Assembly (NCBI GenBank): GCA_028293725.1
Contig: JAQGOE010000066.1
Span: forward strand, 1 to 12,867
DNA length: 12,867 nt
DNA from: Gammaproteobacteria bacterium
Lineage (GTDB): Bacteria; Pseudomonadota; Gammaproteobacteria; Steroidobacterales; Steroidobacteraceae
Reading direction: 5' to 3'
Made by a program: the position numbers and the translations under genes. The notes under the pieces were generated by a model that saw only the letters and a list, made by a program, of their open reading frames with translations, had not been told where the DNA came from and did no database searches. Positions within the stretch are counted from its first letter, which is position 1. Every line of letters begins with the position of its first letter. Below, piece after piece: positions 1 to 6,070 of this stretch.

Positions 1-1
1 A

Positions 2-280
2 AGCAACCCCATCGGCCTGCGTAGCGCGAGCCTCAAGACAGCCACCGTGTTGAAGTTCAAAGCCTCGACCCGGTCGCTCCAGGAGCGCCTCAAGTCGGAC
101 GCTGCGTTCGCCGAGGAATATGGCAAAGATACACGCTACTTCTACCACCCTGGCGGCGTGGCGATTTACCGGGATGGCAAGTTTGTCGCCGTACTCGCCG
201 TCGGCGGCGGCCACGACAAGGACGAATCCTGCGCACTAGAGGCGCTCAAACTGCTCCCTTGGGCGAAAACGAACCCGTAG
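2..280 (+). CDS. HbpS/GlcG-like (DUF336) protein, 3' end only
   Basis: This is the last 92 codons of a gene that enters from the left edge: the frame is open from position 2 to the TAG at 278-280. A GTG at 47 could be read as a start, but family members are about 130-170 residues and the upstream residues fit the family, so I treat the gene as 5'-truncated by the window. The visible part contains the family's C-terminal signature: a Gly-Gly turn followed by a beta strand (HPGGVAIYRDGK, residues about 49-60), then AVLAVGGG and a short acidic stretch running into a helix with DESCALEAL (about 74-82). HbpS/GlcG proteins are small, often secreted proteins that bind haem or degradation products, or accompany glycolate or diol metabolism. 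The ligand cannot be told from this fragment. Whether it had a signal peptide lies outside the window. The next genes are convergent. Confidence 0.75.
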   Translation, partial: SNPIGLRSASLKTATVLKFKASTRSLQERLKSDAAFAEEYGKDTRYFYHPGGVAIYRDGKFVAVLAVGGGHDKDESCALEALKLLPWAKTNP

Positions 281-339
281 CAGGCCCGGTCAAAGTTGAC
301 TGCACGAAGTGAACAGCAAGCAGGCCGCCGCAGCGCCGG

Positions 340-658
340 TCAGCGCGCGCCGAGTGCCTCATCGAGGGTTTGGGCTGTCAGTACCGCTGGGCGATTTCTT
401 CCAGATCGTCAATGCTGGCGCCCTGGACACGTGTTGTAACCGCAGGGGACAGGGAACCATAACGAAACGTCAGCACCTTAAGGACGAATTTCGCCAAGCC
501 TTCAGCCAAGCCGTCCGCCTTGCCCAGTCCGTAATAGAAACGAGCAAATTCACTCTGATACTCGTACTTCGAGGTACTCATAGCTAGTAGCGCCCGGCGG
601 GCGACCTCCGGTAGGGGGAGTACAGGGCCAAATCGCAATACAACATTGAGCGTTCAGC
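340..658 (-). pseudogene. Decayed tandem copy of the 3' end of the Rpn/DUF4351-like gene
   Basis: This stretch repeats the last about 340 bp of the neighbouring gene (659 to about 998) in the same orientation and ends exactly where that gene's stop codon begins. Shared protein signatures are ARRALLAM, SKYEYQSEFAR, and the C-terminal VQGA...IAQR and TAQTLDEALG stretches. The copy is broken. Near its upstream end (about 614-630) it has 2 extra bases relative to the parent, which moves the frame. Near the downstream end (about 375-379) it has lost one base (CAGCGGTAC against CAGCGGGTG), giving an early TGA at 378. The TAQTLDEALG tail is therefore read only in another frame, up to a TGA at 340-342. 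The longest intact frame (378-638, TTG start, 86 codons) has no evident ribosome site. It also lacks the three GVAQ units seen in the parent. I read it as a partial duplication, or the remnant of a deleted paralogue. Confidence 0.75.
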
Positions 659-1555
659 TCAACGCGTGCCGAGCGCCTCATCGAGGGTTTGGGCTGTCAG
701 CACCCGCTGGGCGATTGCATCCAGATCCGTCGTGTTAGCGCCCTGAACCCGCGCCGCGACCGCCGCAGACAGTTGGCCATAGCGCGTGGCAAGCAGCTTT
801 AGCACGATTTCCACACGGCCCTGCGCCACGCCCTGTGCAACGCCCTGCGCCACGCCCTCAGCCTTCCCCGCCCCAAAATAGCGGCGGGCAAATTCGCTCT
901 GATATTCGTACTTCGAAGCATCCATCGCTAGTAGCGCCCGCTGGGCGGCCTCCGGTAGAGAGTGCAACACCAAATCACAATACAGTCTCGACCGCTCAGC
1001 GTCGAGCCCGAGGCTAACCATCTGAGCCAGCAAGGCAATTCGCGCGGATTTGGCCGGATCCGGGTCCCTGGCGTGCGCCATCGCCGAAAGGACCGCCAGT
1101 TCCGGATCCTCCTTCGCCCGCTCCTCGTCAGTGATTTCCGGGACACCCGACAGACTCAATACCGATGGTACGAAGCGGTTACCACCGCCCAGCTCAATAG
1201 CCTTGCCGGCCCAACGCGCAACGTTTTCTTCTGCCGTGATCACCAGCAAGCAGACCGGGCAGCGAATGCGGGCGCGCAGGTTGACTACATAGACAGGCCA
1301 GACGTAGCGCTTATCGTCGTCGTTGCTGAGTTGCATCTCCAGCACGATGCCCAGGACGGGCGAGCCGTGCAGAAGGAGGATCACCAGATCCGCGCGATAC
1401 TCCGCGGGTTGAATGTCCGTGAGATCGGCCGAATCGATACGCACCTCAGTGTATTCCGGGAGAGCCACGTGCAGCGCATCGCGCAACAGTTCTGGCGCCA
1501 GGGCTGGGCGATTGCGAAACAGCAGCAAAAGTGCTTCGTGGAGGTGGGACGGCAT
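659..1555 (-). CDS. Rpn/DUF4351-like protein with PD-(D/E)XK-type core
   Basis: A 298-residue protein. The N-terminal half has the pattern expected of the PD-(D/E)XK nuclease fold as used in Rpn/YhgA-like (recombination-promoting nuclease or 'putative transposase') proteins: Asp56 in RADLVIL, then Glu73 and Gln75 in GIVLEMQL, followed by a KRYVWPVYV strand/helix. The middle (about 140-215) is helical. The C-terminal part (about 246-296: VLKLLATRYGQLS, then a helix and TLDEAL) resembles the DUF4351 tail common in this family. Between them sit three GVAQ units (residues 234-245) encoded by 12-bp repeats. Members are usually stand-alone, often multicopy, and their cellular role is uncertain; nuclease activity here is inferred from D56/E73/Q75 only. 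The ATG at 1555 starts the conserved region; no strong SD precedes it. A damaged copy of its 3' end lies immediately downstream. Confidence 0.7.
   Translation of the reverse strand: MPSHLHEALLLLFRNRPALAPELLRDALHVALPEYTEVRIDSADLTDIQPAEYRADLVILLLHGSPVLGIVLEMQLSNDDDKRYVWPVYVVNLRARIRCPVCLLVITAEENVARWAGKAIELGGGNRFVPSVLSLSGVPEITDEERAKEDPELAVLSAMAHARDPDPAKSARIALLAQMVSLGLDAERSRLYCDLVLHSLPEAAQRALLAMDASKYEYQSEFARRYFGAGKAEGVAQGVAQGVAQGRVEIVLKLLATRYGQLSAAVAARVQGANTTDLDAIAQRVLTAQTLDEALGTR
821..856 (-). repeat. Three 12-bp tandem repeats coding GVAQ units
   Basis: On the plus strand the units are 821-832, 833-844 and 845-856. The first and third are identical (CTGCGCCACGCC) and the middle one differs at two positions. 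They encode three Gly-Val-Ala-Gln units in the linker before the DUF4351-like tail. The truncated downstream copy has only a degenerate GLAEGLA at this place, so the repeat number differs between the copies. Confidence 0.85.
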
Positions 1556-1625
1556 GGTTCAGGTCTTCAGCTGCCAAACAGCTCACTCACGAGTCCAAGT
1601 TGCCGCGCCGCGCAGTCGCGGATGA

Positions 1626-1645
1626 GAGAGCTCTCGCGATATCGC
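1626..1645. repeat. Two abutting perfect 10-bp palindromes
   Basis: GAGAGCTCTC (1626-1635) is followed without a gap by GCGATATCGC (1636-1645); each is a perfect inverted repeat. They lie 71-90 bp upstream of the Rpn-like start, in the expected promoter zone of that minus-strand gene. They could be protein-binding sites. They may also be chance, since single 10-bp palindromes are not rare in a window this size. Confidence 0.4.
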
Positions 1646-1936
1646 AATCTGTTGGTTGTCTGGTGAGATGCCGTGTCCACTGGCAGTGCCTCGATATCTT
1701 GGATGAGAGCATTTTGCCGGATGTTGATCCGTCGTAGAAGAGATCGCGGCCAGTTTCAAACATCGAAATGCGTTCTCAGATCGAACGCTTGCACGTGATC
1801 CGAGCGTGTTGGATCTCACGCAAGTGCGTCACGAGAACATCGACGTCCGCGAGCGCGTACGGAAACACGTGCGATCACACCGCGCCCAGGGCGGGCGTCG
1901 GGGCCTGGTACGCTCCCCAGCGGCGACACCTTGTCC

Positions 1937-1956
1937 TTGAGCCCCTAGGTGCTCGA
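1937..1956. promoter_or_regulatory. Imperfect palindrome upstream of NTF2-like gene
   Basis: The half-sites TTGAGC and GCTCGA flank a CCTAGG core. Eight of ten base pairs are Watson-Crick, with one T-G pair and one C-T mismatch. It is centred about 116 bp upstream of the ATG at 2063, a position compatible with an operator. No matching regulator is visible nearby. Confidence 0.3.
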
Positions 1957-1982
1957 GGGTAAGACTCTATCGACGAGGCAAA

Positions 1983-2007
1983 GCCCTGGGTGGCGCCGCC
2001 CCCGGGC
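1983..2007 (+). promoter_or_regulatory. GC-rich hairpin in the leader of the NTF2-like gene
   Basis: The sequence folds as GCCC-t-GGGtGGC against GCCgCCC-cc-GGGC: two GC-rich stem blocks separated by a small 1/2-nt internal loop, with one T-G wobble and essentially no apical loop in DNA form. It sits 56-80 nt before the start codon. There is no T-run after it, so it is not a standard intrinsic terminator. It may be a leader structure or the end of an older transcript. Confidence 0.3.
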
Positions 2008-2062
2008 CAGCGGGTAATCTGTGGGCTCGACGCCCCCCTTCCTCGCTGCCAGGAGCATTGCC

Positions 2063-2422
2063 ATGTCAACACAACAGATTGCCGCCCGTCTGGCCGAGCT
2101 CTGCCGTCAGGGCGAGTTCGAAGCTGCGCAAAAGGAATTGTTCGCCAAAGATGCGGTGAGCATCGAACCGCGCGAGACACCTGAGTTTCCCAAGGAGACG
2201 AAGGGGCTGAGTGCCATCATCGACAAGGGCCACAAATGGAGTTCGACGGTGGAAAAGGTGCACTCATGCACGGCTTCCCCGCCGTTGGTTGCGGGTAACG
2301 CGATCGCCATGACGCTTGAGCTGGACGTTACGATGAAAGGACGTGGGCGCATGAAGATGGAAGAAGTCTGCGTCTACGAAGTCAAAGACGGGAAGATCGC
2401 ATCAGAACAATTCTTCATGTAG
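2063..2422 (+). CDS. NTF2/SnoaL-like family protein
   Basis: A 119-residue protein with the layout of small NTF2-like/SnoaL proteins: an N-terminal helix (IAARLAELCRQGEFEAAQKEL), an aromatic- and Pro-rich loop with AVSIEP, a helix containing KGLSAIIDKG (about 47-56), then antiparallel strands ending in VYEVKDGKIASEQFF. This cone fold is used by isomerases, hydratases and ligand-binding proteins; no catalytic Asp/His pair can be assigned, so the reaction is unknown. There is no signal peptide, so it should be cytoplasmic. I chose ATG 2063 over earlier in-frame codons because AGGAG at 2051-2055 lies 7 nt before it and the helix begins there. It appears to be a single-gene unit: the neighbours on both sides are on the other strand and a strong inverted repeat follows it. 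Confidence 0.8.
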   Translation: MSTQQIAARLAELCRQGEFEAAQKELFAKDAVSIEPRETPEFPKETKGLSAIIDKGHKWSSTVEKVHSCTASPPLVAGNAIAMTLELDVTMKGRGRMKMEEVCVYEVKDGKIASEQFFM

Positions 2423-2441
2423 GCACTGTTGGATCGCGTCC

Positions 2442-2484
2442 GTGAGGCCGCCCGCACGCGGTATGCACGCGCAGGCGGCCTCAC
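2442..2484 (+). terminator. Inverted repeat after the NTF2-like gene, possible terminator
   Basis: GTGAGGCCGCC (2442-2452) pairs perfectly with GGCGGCCTCAC (2474-2484), an 11-bp GC-rich stem with a 21-nt loop that itself contains a repeated GCACGCG. It begins 19 nt after the stop codon, a normal place for transcript-end structure. It has no following T-run on either strand, so factor-independent termination is doubtful. It could instead protect the mRNA 3' end. Confidence 0.4.
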
Positions 2485-2882
2485 CGTGAGTGAAAAATGA
2501 AGACCGACAAAGCGCTACGCCGAATCGCGGCAATGCGGCGGCACGATCATCAACCGGTTGGCTTTAGAAGTCTCGCGCTCGCGGCTCCACGAGCGACTGC
2601 GGATTGAAAGTCCAACCCCATAGTGGCCCATGACTCTGAGCTGGGTCCTGCATTCAATAGCTGCATAGTGGAACGTTTGGCATTACTTTTTGCAGGTGAT
2701 GACTTCAAAACGTAGCGCCCCTTCTTCGGACTGGCACTGAGTGGGACGTTAATGAGGCTGCCCGGGTAATTTCCTCAGGACTCCTCGCAAAGTTGCCGGG
2801 GCTTGCGTGGAACCGGCCGACCAGGTCGCCATAGTGCAACGTGACGCTCTGACTTTGAACCTCGACGCCTTGAATGATGAGG
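2485..2882. other. Gene-poor spacer between convergent genes
   Basis: About 400 bp between the NTF2-like gene and the end of the CGNR regulator. Small open frames occur (for example a 36-codon frame from an ATG near 2498), but none carries a recognised motif or a ribosome site. I see no tRNA-like fold, repeat or mobile-element end. Confidence 0.5.
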
Positions 2883-3536
2883 TCACTGGCTGCCCGTGTT
2901 TCTCGCTCTTCGGCGCCGCCGCTGCGCGTTCTTGAGATGACGCCGGGACTTTGCGGCGTTTCCACACGTGGCCATATCGCACCAAACGCGCTGTGCGCCT
3001 TTTGACGAATCGACGAATAGCCATCCGCACCGGTCGCCGCGGCAGATTCGCACGCGGTCAGTGGGGAGCTGCAATAACAGTGCGATGGCACCGTCCGCCA
3101 GGCTATCTCTGACGAGATCGAGCCCGCTGCGGTCGATATCGGTCCGCAGTTCGACGCGACGATCGCGGTATTCCAAGTCCAGGCGGCCGCGAGCCTCATC
3201 CCAGATGTTCACGAGTTGCTTCAGCGCGGGCTCTGGAACGCGCTCGCCGCGAATGAGAGCGGTGTATGCGGTGTGCAATAGCTCGCGAAAGTCTTTGAGG
3301 CGAGCCATGGCAGCTTCGGCTCTGGGATTTTCGGCGGCGGCTCGGCGCTGCAGGAGCATGAGCGCACCCGATTCCACGACCCCCGCCAGTCGCGCCCACT
3401 CCAGAACGCGCGGGTAGCCGTCCAGCCAGTCAATCGGCGTCGGGGTATTTCTCGCTGTGACCGTGTTAACGAGATCGAGCGCCGCGTGTCCGGAGACCAG
3501 GTCCTGGGGAGCAAATGATCGCGAGATAACTTGCAT
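2883..3536 (-). CDS. ABATE-domain / CGNR zinc-finger regulator
   Basis: A 217-residue protein with the two-domain build of the ABATE (formerly DUF1470) plus zf-CGNR family, proposed stress-type transcription regulators. The N-terminal ABATE domain opens with the typical GHAALDLVNTV (about 16-26) and DWLDGYPRVLEWARLAGVV. The C-terminal zinc finger has four cysteines, Cys165 and Cys170 then Cys186 and Cys191, around GWLFVDSSKG and RVWCDM, followed by a basic Arg-rich tail fit for nucleic-acid binding. The motif that names the family, C-G-N-R, reads CGNA here (191-194), so the Arg is replaced by Ala. A GAGG on the minus strand (3550-3553) is 13 nt from the ATG, a long spacing. The gene is divergent from the Tat-arginase gene 84 bp away, so control of that unit and of itself is the natural hypothesis. 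Confidence 0.85.
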   Translation of the reverse strand: MQVISRSFAPQDLVSGHAALDLVNTVTARNTPTPIDWLDGYPRVLEWARLAGVVESGALMLLQRRAAAENPRAEAAMARLKDFRELLHTAYTALIRGERVPEPALKQLVNIWDEARGRLDLEYRDRRVELRTDIDRSGLDLVRDSLADGAIALLLQLPTDRVRICRGDRCGWLFVDSSKGAQRVWCDMATCGNAAKSRRHLKNAQRRRRRARNTGSQ

Positions 3537-3539
3537 TCG

Positions 3540-3565
3540 AACTGGTAATCCTCATTTTACCGGTT
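3540..3565. promoter_or_regulatory. Inverted repeat in divergent spacer, candidate operator
   Basis: AACTGGTAA (3540-3548) and TTACCGGTT (3557-3565) form a 9-bp inverted repeat with one mismatch (a wobble pair in RNA) and an 8-nt spacer. It sits just upstream of the CGNR-regulator start, and its right arm runs into the TTGACA at 3564-3569. On the regulator mRNA the only SD-like GAGG lies inside the loop. It could therefore act as a DNA operator, an RNA hairpin over the ribosome site, or both. Confidence 0.45.
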
Positions 3566-3597
3566 GACAACGCATGCCAACCTGATAATCATATATT
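3564..3597 (+). promoter_or_regulatory. Candidate promoter for the arginase/propeller unit
   Basis: A perfect -35 hexamer TTGACA (3564-3569) is followed by an AT-rich block with GATAAT (3584-3589, preceded by TG overlap) and TATATT (3592-3597). The spacings, 14 and 22 nt, are not the ideal 17, so the exact -10 is uncertain. The block is the most AT-rich part of this region and lies 24-57 nt before the start codon. Confidence 0.4.
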
Positions 3598-3620
3598 AGA
3601 GGTTAAGGGGGCACCGAGCG

Positions 3621-4625
3621 ATGTTTGCGCACCACGGTCGCTGTTCGCGTCGCAGTTTTCTCTTCGGCGCGGCAGCTTTCGGTTGCACGGCGCGCGCCTC
3701 CCAGTCCTACCTGGAGGCGAAGGCGCTGTACCTGGTTCTGGCCCCATCGAACCTGGGACTGCGCCCAGAACCAGGCGGGAAGGAGCCGGGCACGTGGCAG
3801 GCGCCAGCGGCTCTCATGGCGGCAGGCCTGCAAAACATCGTCCAGGCCCGATCGGTAGTGCAGTTGCCGCGCCCACCGTACGAGACCCGCGAACAGAGCG
3901 GTACGCGAATTCGCAACGGCCGGACCTTGCGCGAATTCTCGTTAGCTCTCGCCCGCCCCGTGCGAGCCGTCCTGGGTGCAGGCGGATTTCCCCTCGTAAT
4001 CGGCGGCGACTGCAGCATTTTGTTGGGCTGCTTGTACGGCCTGCGGTTGGCCGGCGGGCAGGGGTTGATTCACATCGATGGGCACAGTGATTTCTACCAC
4101 CCGGGAAACTACGACACGTCCCAGCGGCTAGGCTCGGCGGCCGGAATGGATCTCGCGCTGGCGACCGGTCGTGGCGAGACGCTGCTAACGCAGTGGCCCG
4201 GTCTCGACGGACCCTTGGTCAGCGATGAGCACACTCTACAGCTCGGTGAACGCTACGCTCTGGCACCTGGCTTCGCCTATGCAGACATCCAACAAACCGG
4301 AATCCGGCGCTTTATTGCCCAGGAGATTCTGCTTGAGGCTGTCGAGCGCACCGCCCAAGGGGTCATCGAATACCTGGAAGCGAGAAGCTTACGTCGAGCC
4401 TGGATGCACGTCGATCTGGACGTTCTCGACCAGACGGTGATGCCTGCAGTGGATTCCCCCGGGAGTCCGGGTCTGACATTTTCCCAGCTCAGCTCATTGC
4501 TCTCGCTACTGTTTCAATCCGGGTGCGTGGCCGGTGCCGACATCGCCATCTATGATCCTACACGCGACGTGCACGACCGGTATGCCGCGCCAATCGTTGC
4601 CGCACTGAAGGGGGCCTTCACGTGA
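3621..4625 (+). CDS. Tat-exported arginase/agmatinase-family protein
   Basis: A 334-residue ureohydrolase-fold protein. Arginases and agmatinases hydrolyse guanidino C-N bonds with two Mn ions. Motifs in order: GGDCS (128-132), HIDGHSD (151-157) with Asp153, His155 and Asp157, and HVDLDVLD (263-270) with Asp265 and Asp267, followed by the Pro/Ser-rich substrate loop. Five metal ligands are present. The first, normally His in GGDHS, is Cys131; I recall this variant from uncharacterised arginase-like proteins. The N-terminus CSRRSFLFGAAAFGCTARA is a twin-arginine signal (Arg10, Arg11), so the folded, metal-loaded enzyme would act outside the cytoplasm, unlike housekeeping arginases. AAGGGGG (3605-3611) supports ATG 3621. 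The stop overlaps the next gene's GTG, implying coupled translation. The substrate is unknown; a guanidino or amidino compound is the family-based guess. Confidence 0.85.
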   Translation: MFAHHGRCSRRSFLFGAAAFGCTARASQSYLEAKALYLVLAPSNLGLRPEPGGKEPGTWQAPAALMAAGLQNIVQARSVVQLPRPPYETREQSGTRIRNGRTLREFSLALARPVRAVLGAGGFPLVIGGDCSILLGCLYGLRLAGGQGLIHIDGHSDFYHPGNYDTSQRLGSAAGMDLALATGRGETLLTQWPGLDGPLVSDEHTLQLGERYALAPGFAYADIQQTGIRRFIAQEILLEAVERTAQGVIEYLEARSLRRAWMHVDLDVLDQTVMPAVDSPGSPGLTFSQLSSLLSLLFQSGCVAGADIAIYDPTRDVHDRYAAPIVAALKGAFT

Positions 4626-5503
4626 ATGCTCGAACCGCTCTCCTGTCATTGACACTGATCTGCGTAAGCGCGGGGGTTGGCGCCGCTCCGTCGATCCAAC
4701 CCTTGACCGAGATCATCGCTGGCCATCAGGTTGGTGGTGTCAGCGTAGATGCGGTAGGCAATCTTTTCGTCGCCGATTTCGGCGATATTGTCTGGAAGAT
4801 CGCACCGGACGGCAATCGTAGTGTGTTCGCAAGCGGCTTCTACGGTTCGTCCGGAAATGCTGTCGATCATCAAGGCAATCTGTTTCAATCGAGCTTTTAC
4901 GGTGACTACATCACCAAGGTAGACCGAACGGGGCAGGCGACTTTGTTTGCCTCCTCCGGCCTCAGCGGACCGGTGGGAATCGCAATCGACGGGATGTCGC
5001 AGGAGTTGTACGTCGCCAATTGCAATGCCAATGTCGTCGTGCGGATCACGCAGCAAGGCGTCGCATCGATTTTCGCGCGCAGTGAGCTCTTCAACTGCCC
5101 GAATGGAATTACTTTCGACCGCGAGGGCAACCTCTATGTGGTCAATTTCCGCGACAACCGCATGCTCAAGATTGACCACGGTGGGGCGGTCACACCGTTC
5201 GCTACCGTGTCCTCCAAGGGGTTGGGTCACGTGTGCTTCAAGAAAGATCGGTTCTACGTCACGGCCTTTGAGTCACATGAGATCTACACGGTAATGCCGG
5301 ATGGACAGGCCAAACTGCTTCTTGGGTCGGGAGAGCGTGGCCTGGTGAACGGGGCGCCCGCGCGTGCGCGGCTCTCATTCCCTAACGGGATCGCTTGCGA
5401 CCCGTGGCTACCGCGCCTCTATATCAACGAGTACGACAACGACTCGGAAGAAGGACTGCCCCGGCGTGCCATCGTTCGGGAGATAACGTTACAAGACCAA
5501 TAA
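4622..5503 (+). CDS. Secreted NHL/SMP-30-type six-bladed beta-propeller
   Basis: A 293-residue protein with a Sec-type signal peptide (hydrophobic 6-20, likely cut near VGA-APS at about 22). It then has six propeller blades, each with a GI/GV..D..GNLYVA strand and an I-x-pattern ending in D/P-G: about 39-65, 78-104, 117-146, 159-185, 200-226 and 254-280. This repeat form is shared by NHL-repeat proteins, SMP-30/gluconolactonase-like lactonases and strictosidine-synthase-like proteins. The usual Glu/Asn/Asp calcium ligands of gluconolactonases are not obvious, so it may bind rather than hydrolyse a ligand. The GTG start overlaps the TGA of the Tat-arginase by four bases (GTGA, 4622-4625), so the two proteins are likely made together and meet in the periplasm. 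No clear terminator follows; a short palindrome TGCCGCGGCA covers 5504-5513. Confidence 0.8.
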   Translation: MNARTALLSLTLICVSAGVGAAPSIQPLTEIIAGHQVGGVSVDAVGNLFVADFGDIVWKIAPDGNRSVFASGFYGSSGNAVDHQGNLFQSSFYGDYITKVDRTGQATLFASSGLSGPVGIAIDGMSQELYVANCNANVVVRITQQGVASIFARSELFNCPNGITFDREGNLYVVNFRDNRMLKIDHGGAVTPFATVSSKGLGHVCFKKDRFYVTAFESHEIYTVMPDGQAKLLLGSGERGLVNGAPARARLSFPNGIACDPWLPRLYINEYDNDSEEGLPRRAIVREITLQDQ

Positions 5504-5618
5504 TGCCGCGGCACCCCAATACGACACCACCTTCGCGACTAGGGCGCACCCTCACACACTCTGCTACTCTGCCGCACGCCGCAGCGATCGCCTATTTACT
5601 CGACTCGATGGAGTTAAT

Positions 5619-5678
5619 GTGACCAAAAACGTTCTCTTCTTCGCCCTGGCGACCCTTGTCGTGGCGATCCTGCCATGA
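5619..5678 (+). CDS. 19-codon micro-ORF resembling a bare signal peptide, coupled to the CMD gene
   Basis: GTG at 5619 opens a 19-residue frame, MTKNVLFFALATLVVAILP, that stops at TGA 5676-5678. It has a basic start and an unbroken hydrophobic core, exactly the shape of a signal peptide or a single membrane helix. GGAG at 5610-5613 is 5 nt before the GTG, a well-spaced ribosome site. Its stop overlaps the next ATG as ATGA, while that ATG has no ribosome site of its own. It may be a translated leader that feeds ribosomes to the downstream gene, a small membrane peptide, or the remnant of a longer secreted protein. No relative is known to me. Confidence 0.45.
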   Translation: MTKNVLFFALATLVVAILP

Positions 5679-6070
5679 GCGTCGGATTGATCGAATACGC
5701 GGACGCCTCGCCTCGGGTGCGCGCCGTGTATGACGACATCATGGCGACGCGTAAGACTGACTGGGTCAACAACTTCTGGAAGGTGCTCGCCCGCGATCCC
5801 GCGACCCTGGAGCGCATCTGGAGCAACATCAAACAGGTGATGGCCGCGGGTGCGCTCGATCCGTTGACGAAGGAACTCATCTACATCGCGGTGAGCGTGA
5901 CGAATAACTGCCGCTACTGCATCGCTTCGCACGGGGCGAGCGCCCGGAACAAGGGGATGACGCAGGAACAGTTCGCGGAGCTGATGGCCGTCGTAGGGTT
6001 GGCCAATGAGACCAACCGGTTGGCAAATGGCTACGACGTGCCGGTGGACGATCGATTTTTGCAGATCTAG
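5675..6070 (+). CDS. Carboxymuconolactone decarboxylase (AhpD-like) family protein
   Basis: A 131-residue protein of the CMD/AhpD all-helical fold. The catalytic layout of AhpD is intact: Glu67 in TKELIYIAVS, then CRYC with Cys79 and Cys82 and the partner His86 in CIASHGAS. The 12-residue spacing from Glu to the first Cys and the CxxC(x3)H pattern match AhpD-type thiol reductases, which reduce peroxiredoxins or act as alkylhydroperoxidases. The presence of the CxxC points to redox chemistry rather than lactone decarboxylation. No signal peptide of its own is present, so it should be cytoplasmic unless read together with the preceding micro-ORF. ATG 5675 overlaps the micro-ORF stop and lacks an SD, so coupled translation is likely. 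The gene ends before a 242-bp leader of the next operon. Confidence 0.85.
   Translation: MSVGLIEYADASPRVRAVYDDIMATRKTDWVNNFWKVLARDPATLERIWSNIKQVMAAGALDPLTKELIYIAVSVTNNCRYCIASHGASARNKGMTQEQFAELMAVVGLANETNRLANGYDVPVDDRFLQI

Larger units (their letters stand above)
1556..2062. other. Gene-poor spacer with palindromes
   Basis: About 500 bp between the divergent Rpn-like and NTF2-like genes. Short open frames exist on both strands, but none has family signatures, a good ribosome site or convincing codon use. What can be seen are back-to-back palindromes at 1626-1645, a 20-bp imperfect palindrome at 1937-1956 and a GC-rich hairpin at 1983-2007. No clear sigma-70 promoter was found for either flanking gene, although both must start here. 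I cannot exclude a decayed gene in 1750-1930. Confidence 0.5.

Noticed and set aside
821..856. Short tandem repeats as a CRISPR-like array
   Set aside because: The units are 12 bp, directly adjacent, in frame and without spacers.
962..1666. Plus-strand open frame of 234 codons opposite the Rpn-like gene
   Set aside because: It overlaps a recognisable minus-strand protein and is low in family-like sequence; codon pattern favours the minus strand.
1750..1930. Possible decayed transposase or methyltransferase remnant
   Set aside because: Translations in all frames gave no recognisable motif beyond short basic helices; no terminal inverted repeats or target duplications were seen.
2705..3199. 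Minus-strand open frame overlapping the 3' end of the CGNR regulator
   Set aside because: It lies in another frame of the zinc-finger coding region and extends into the spacer without motif or ribosome site.
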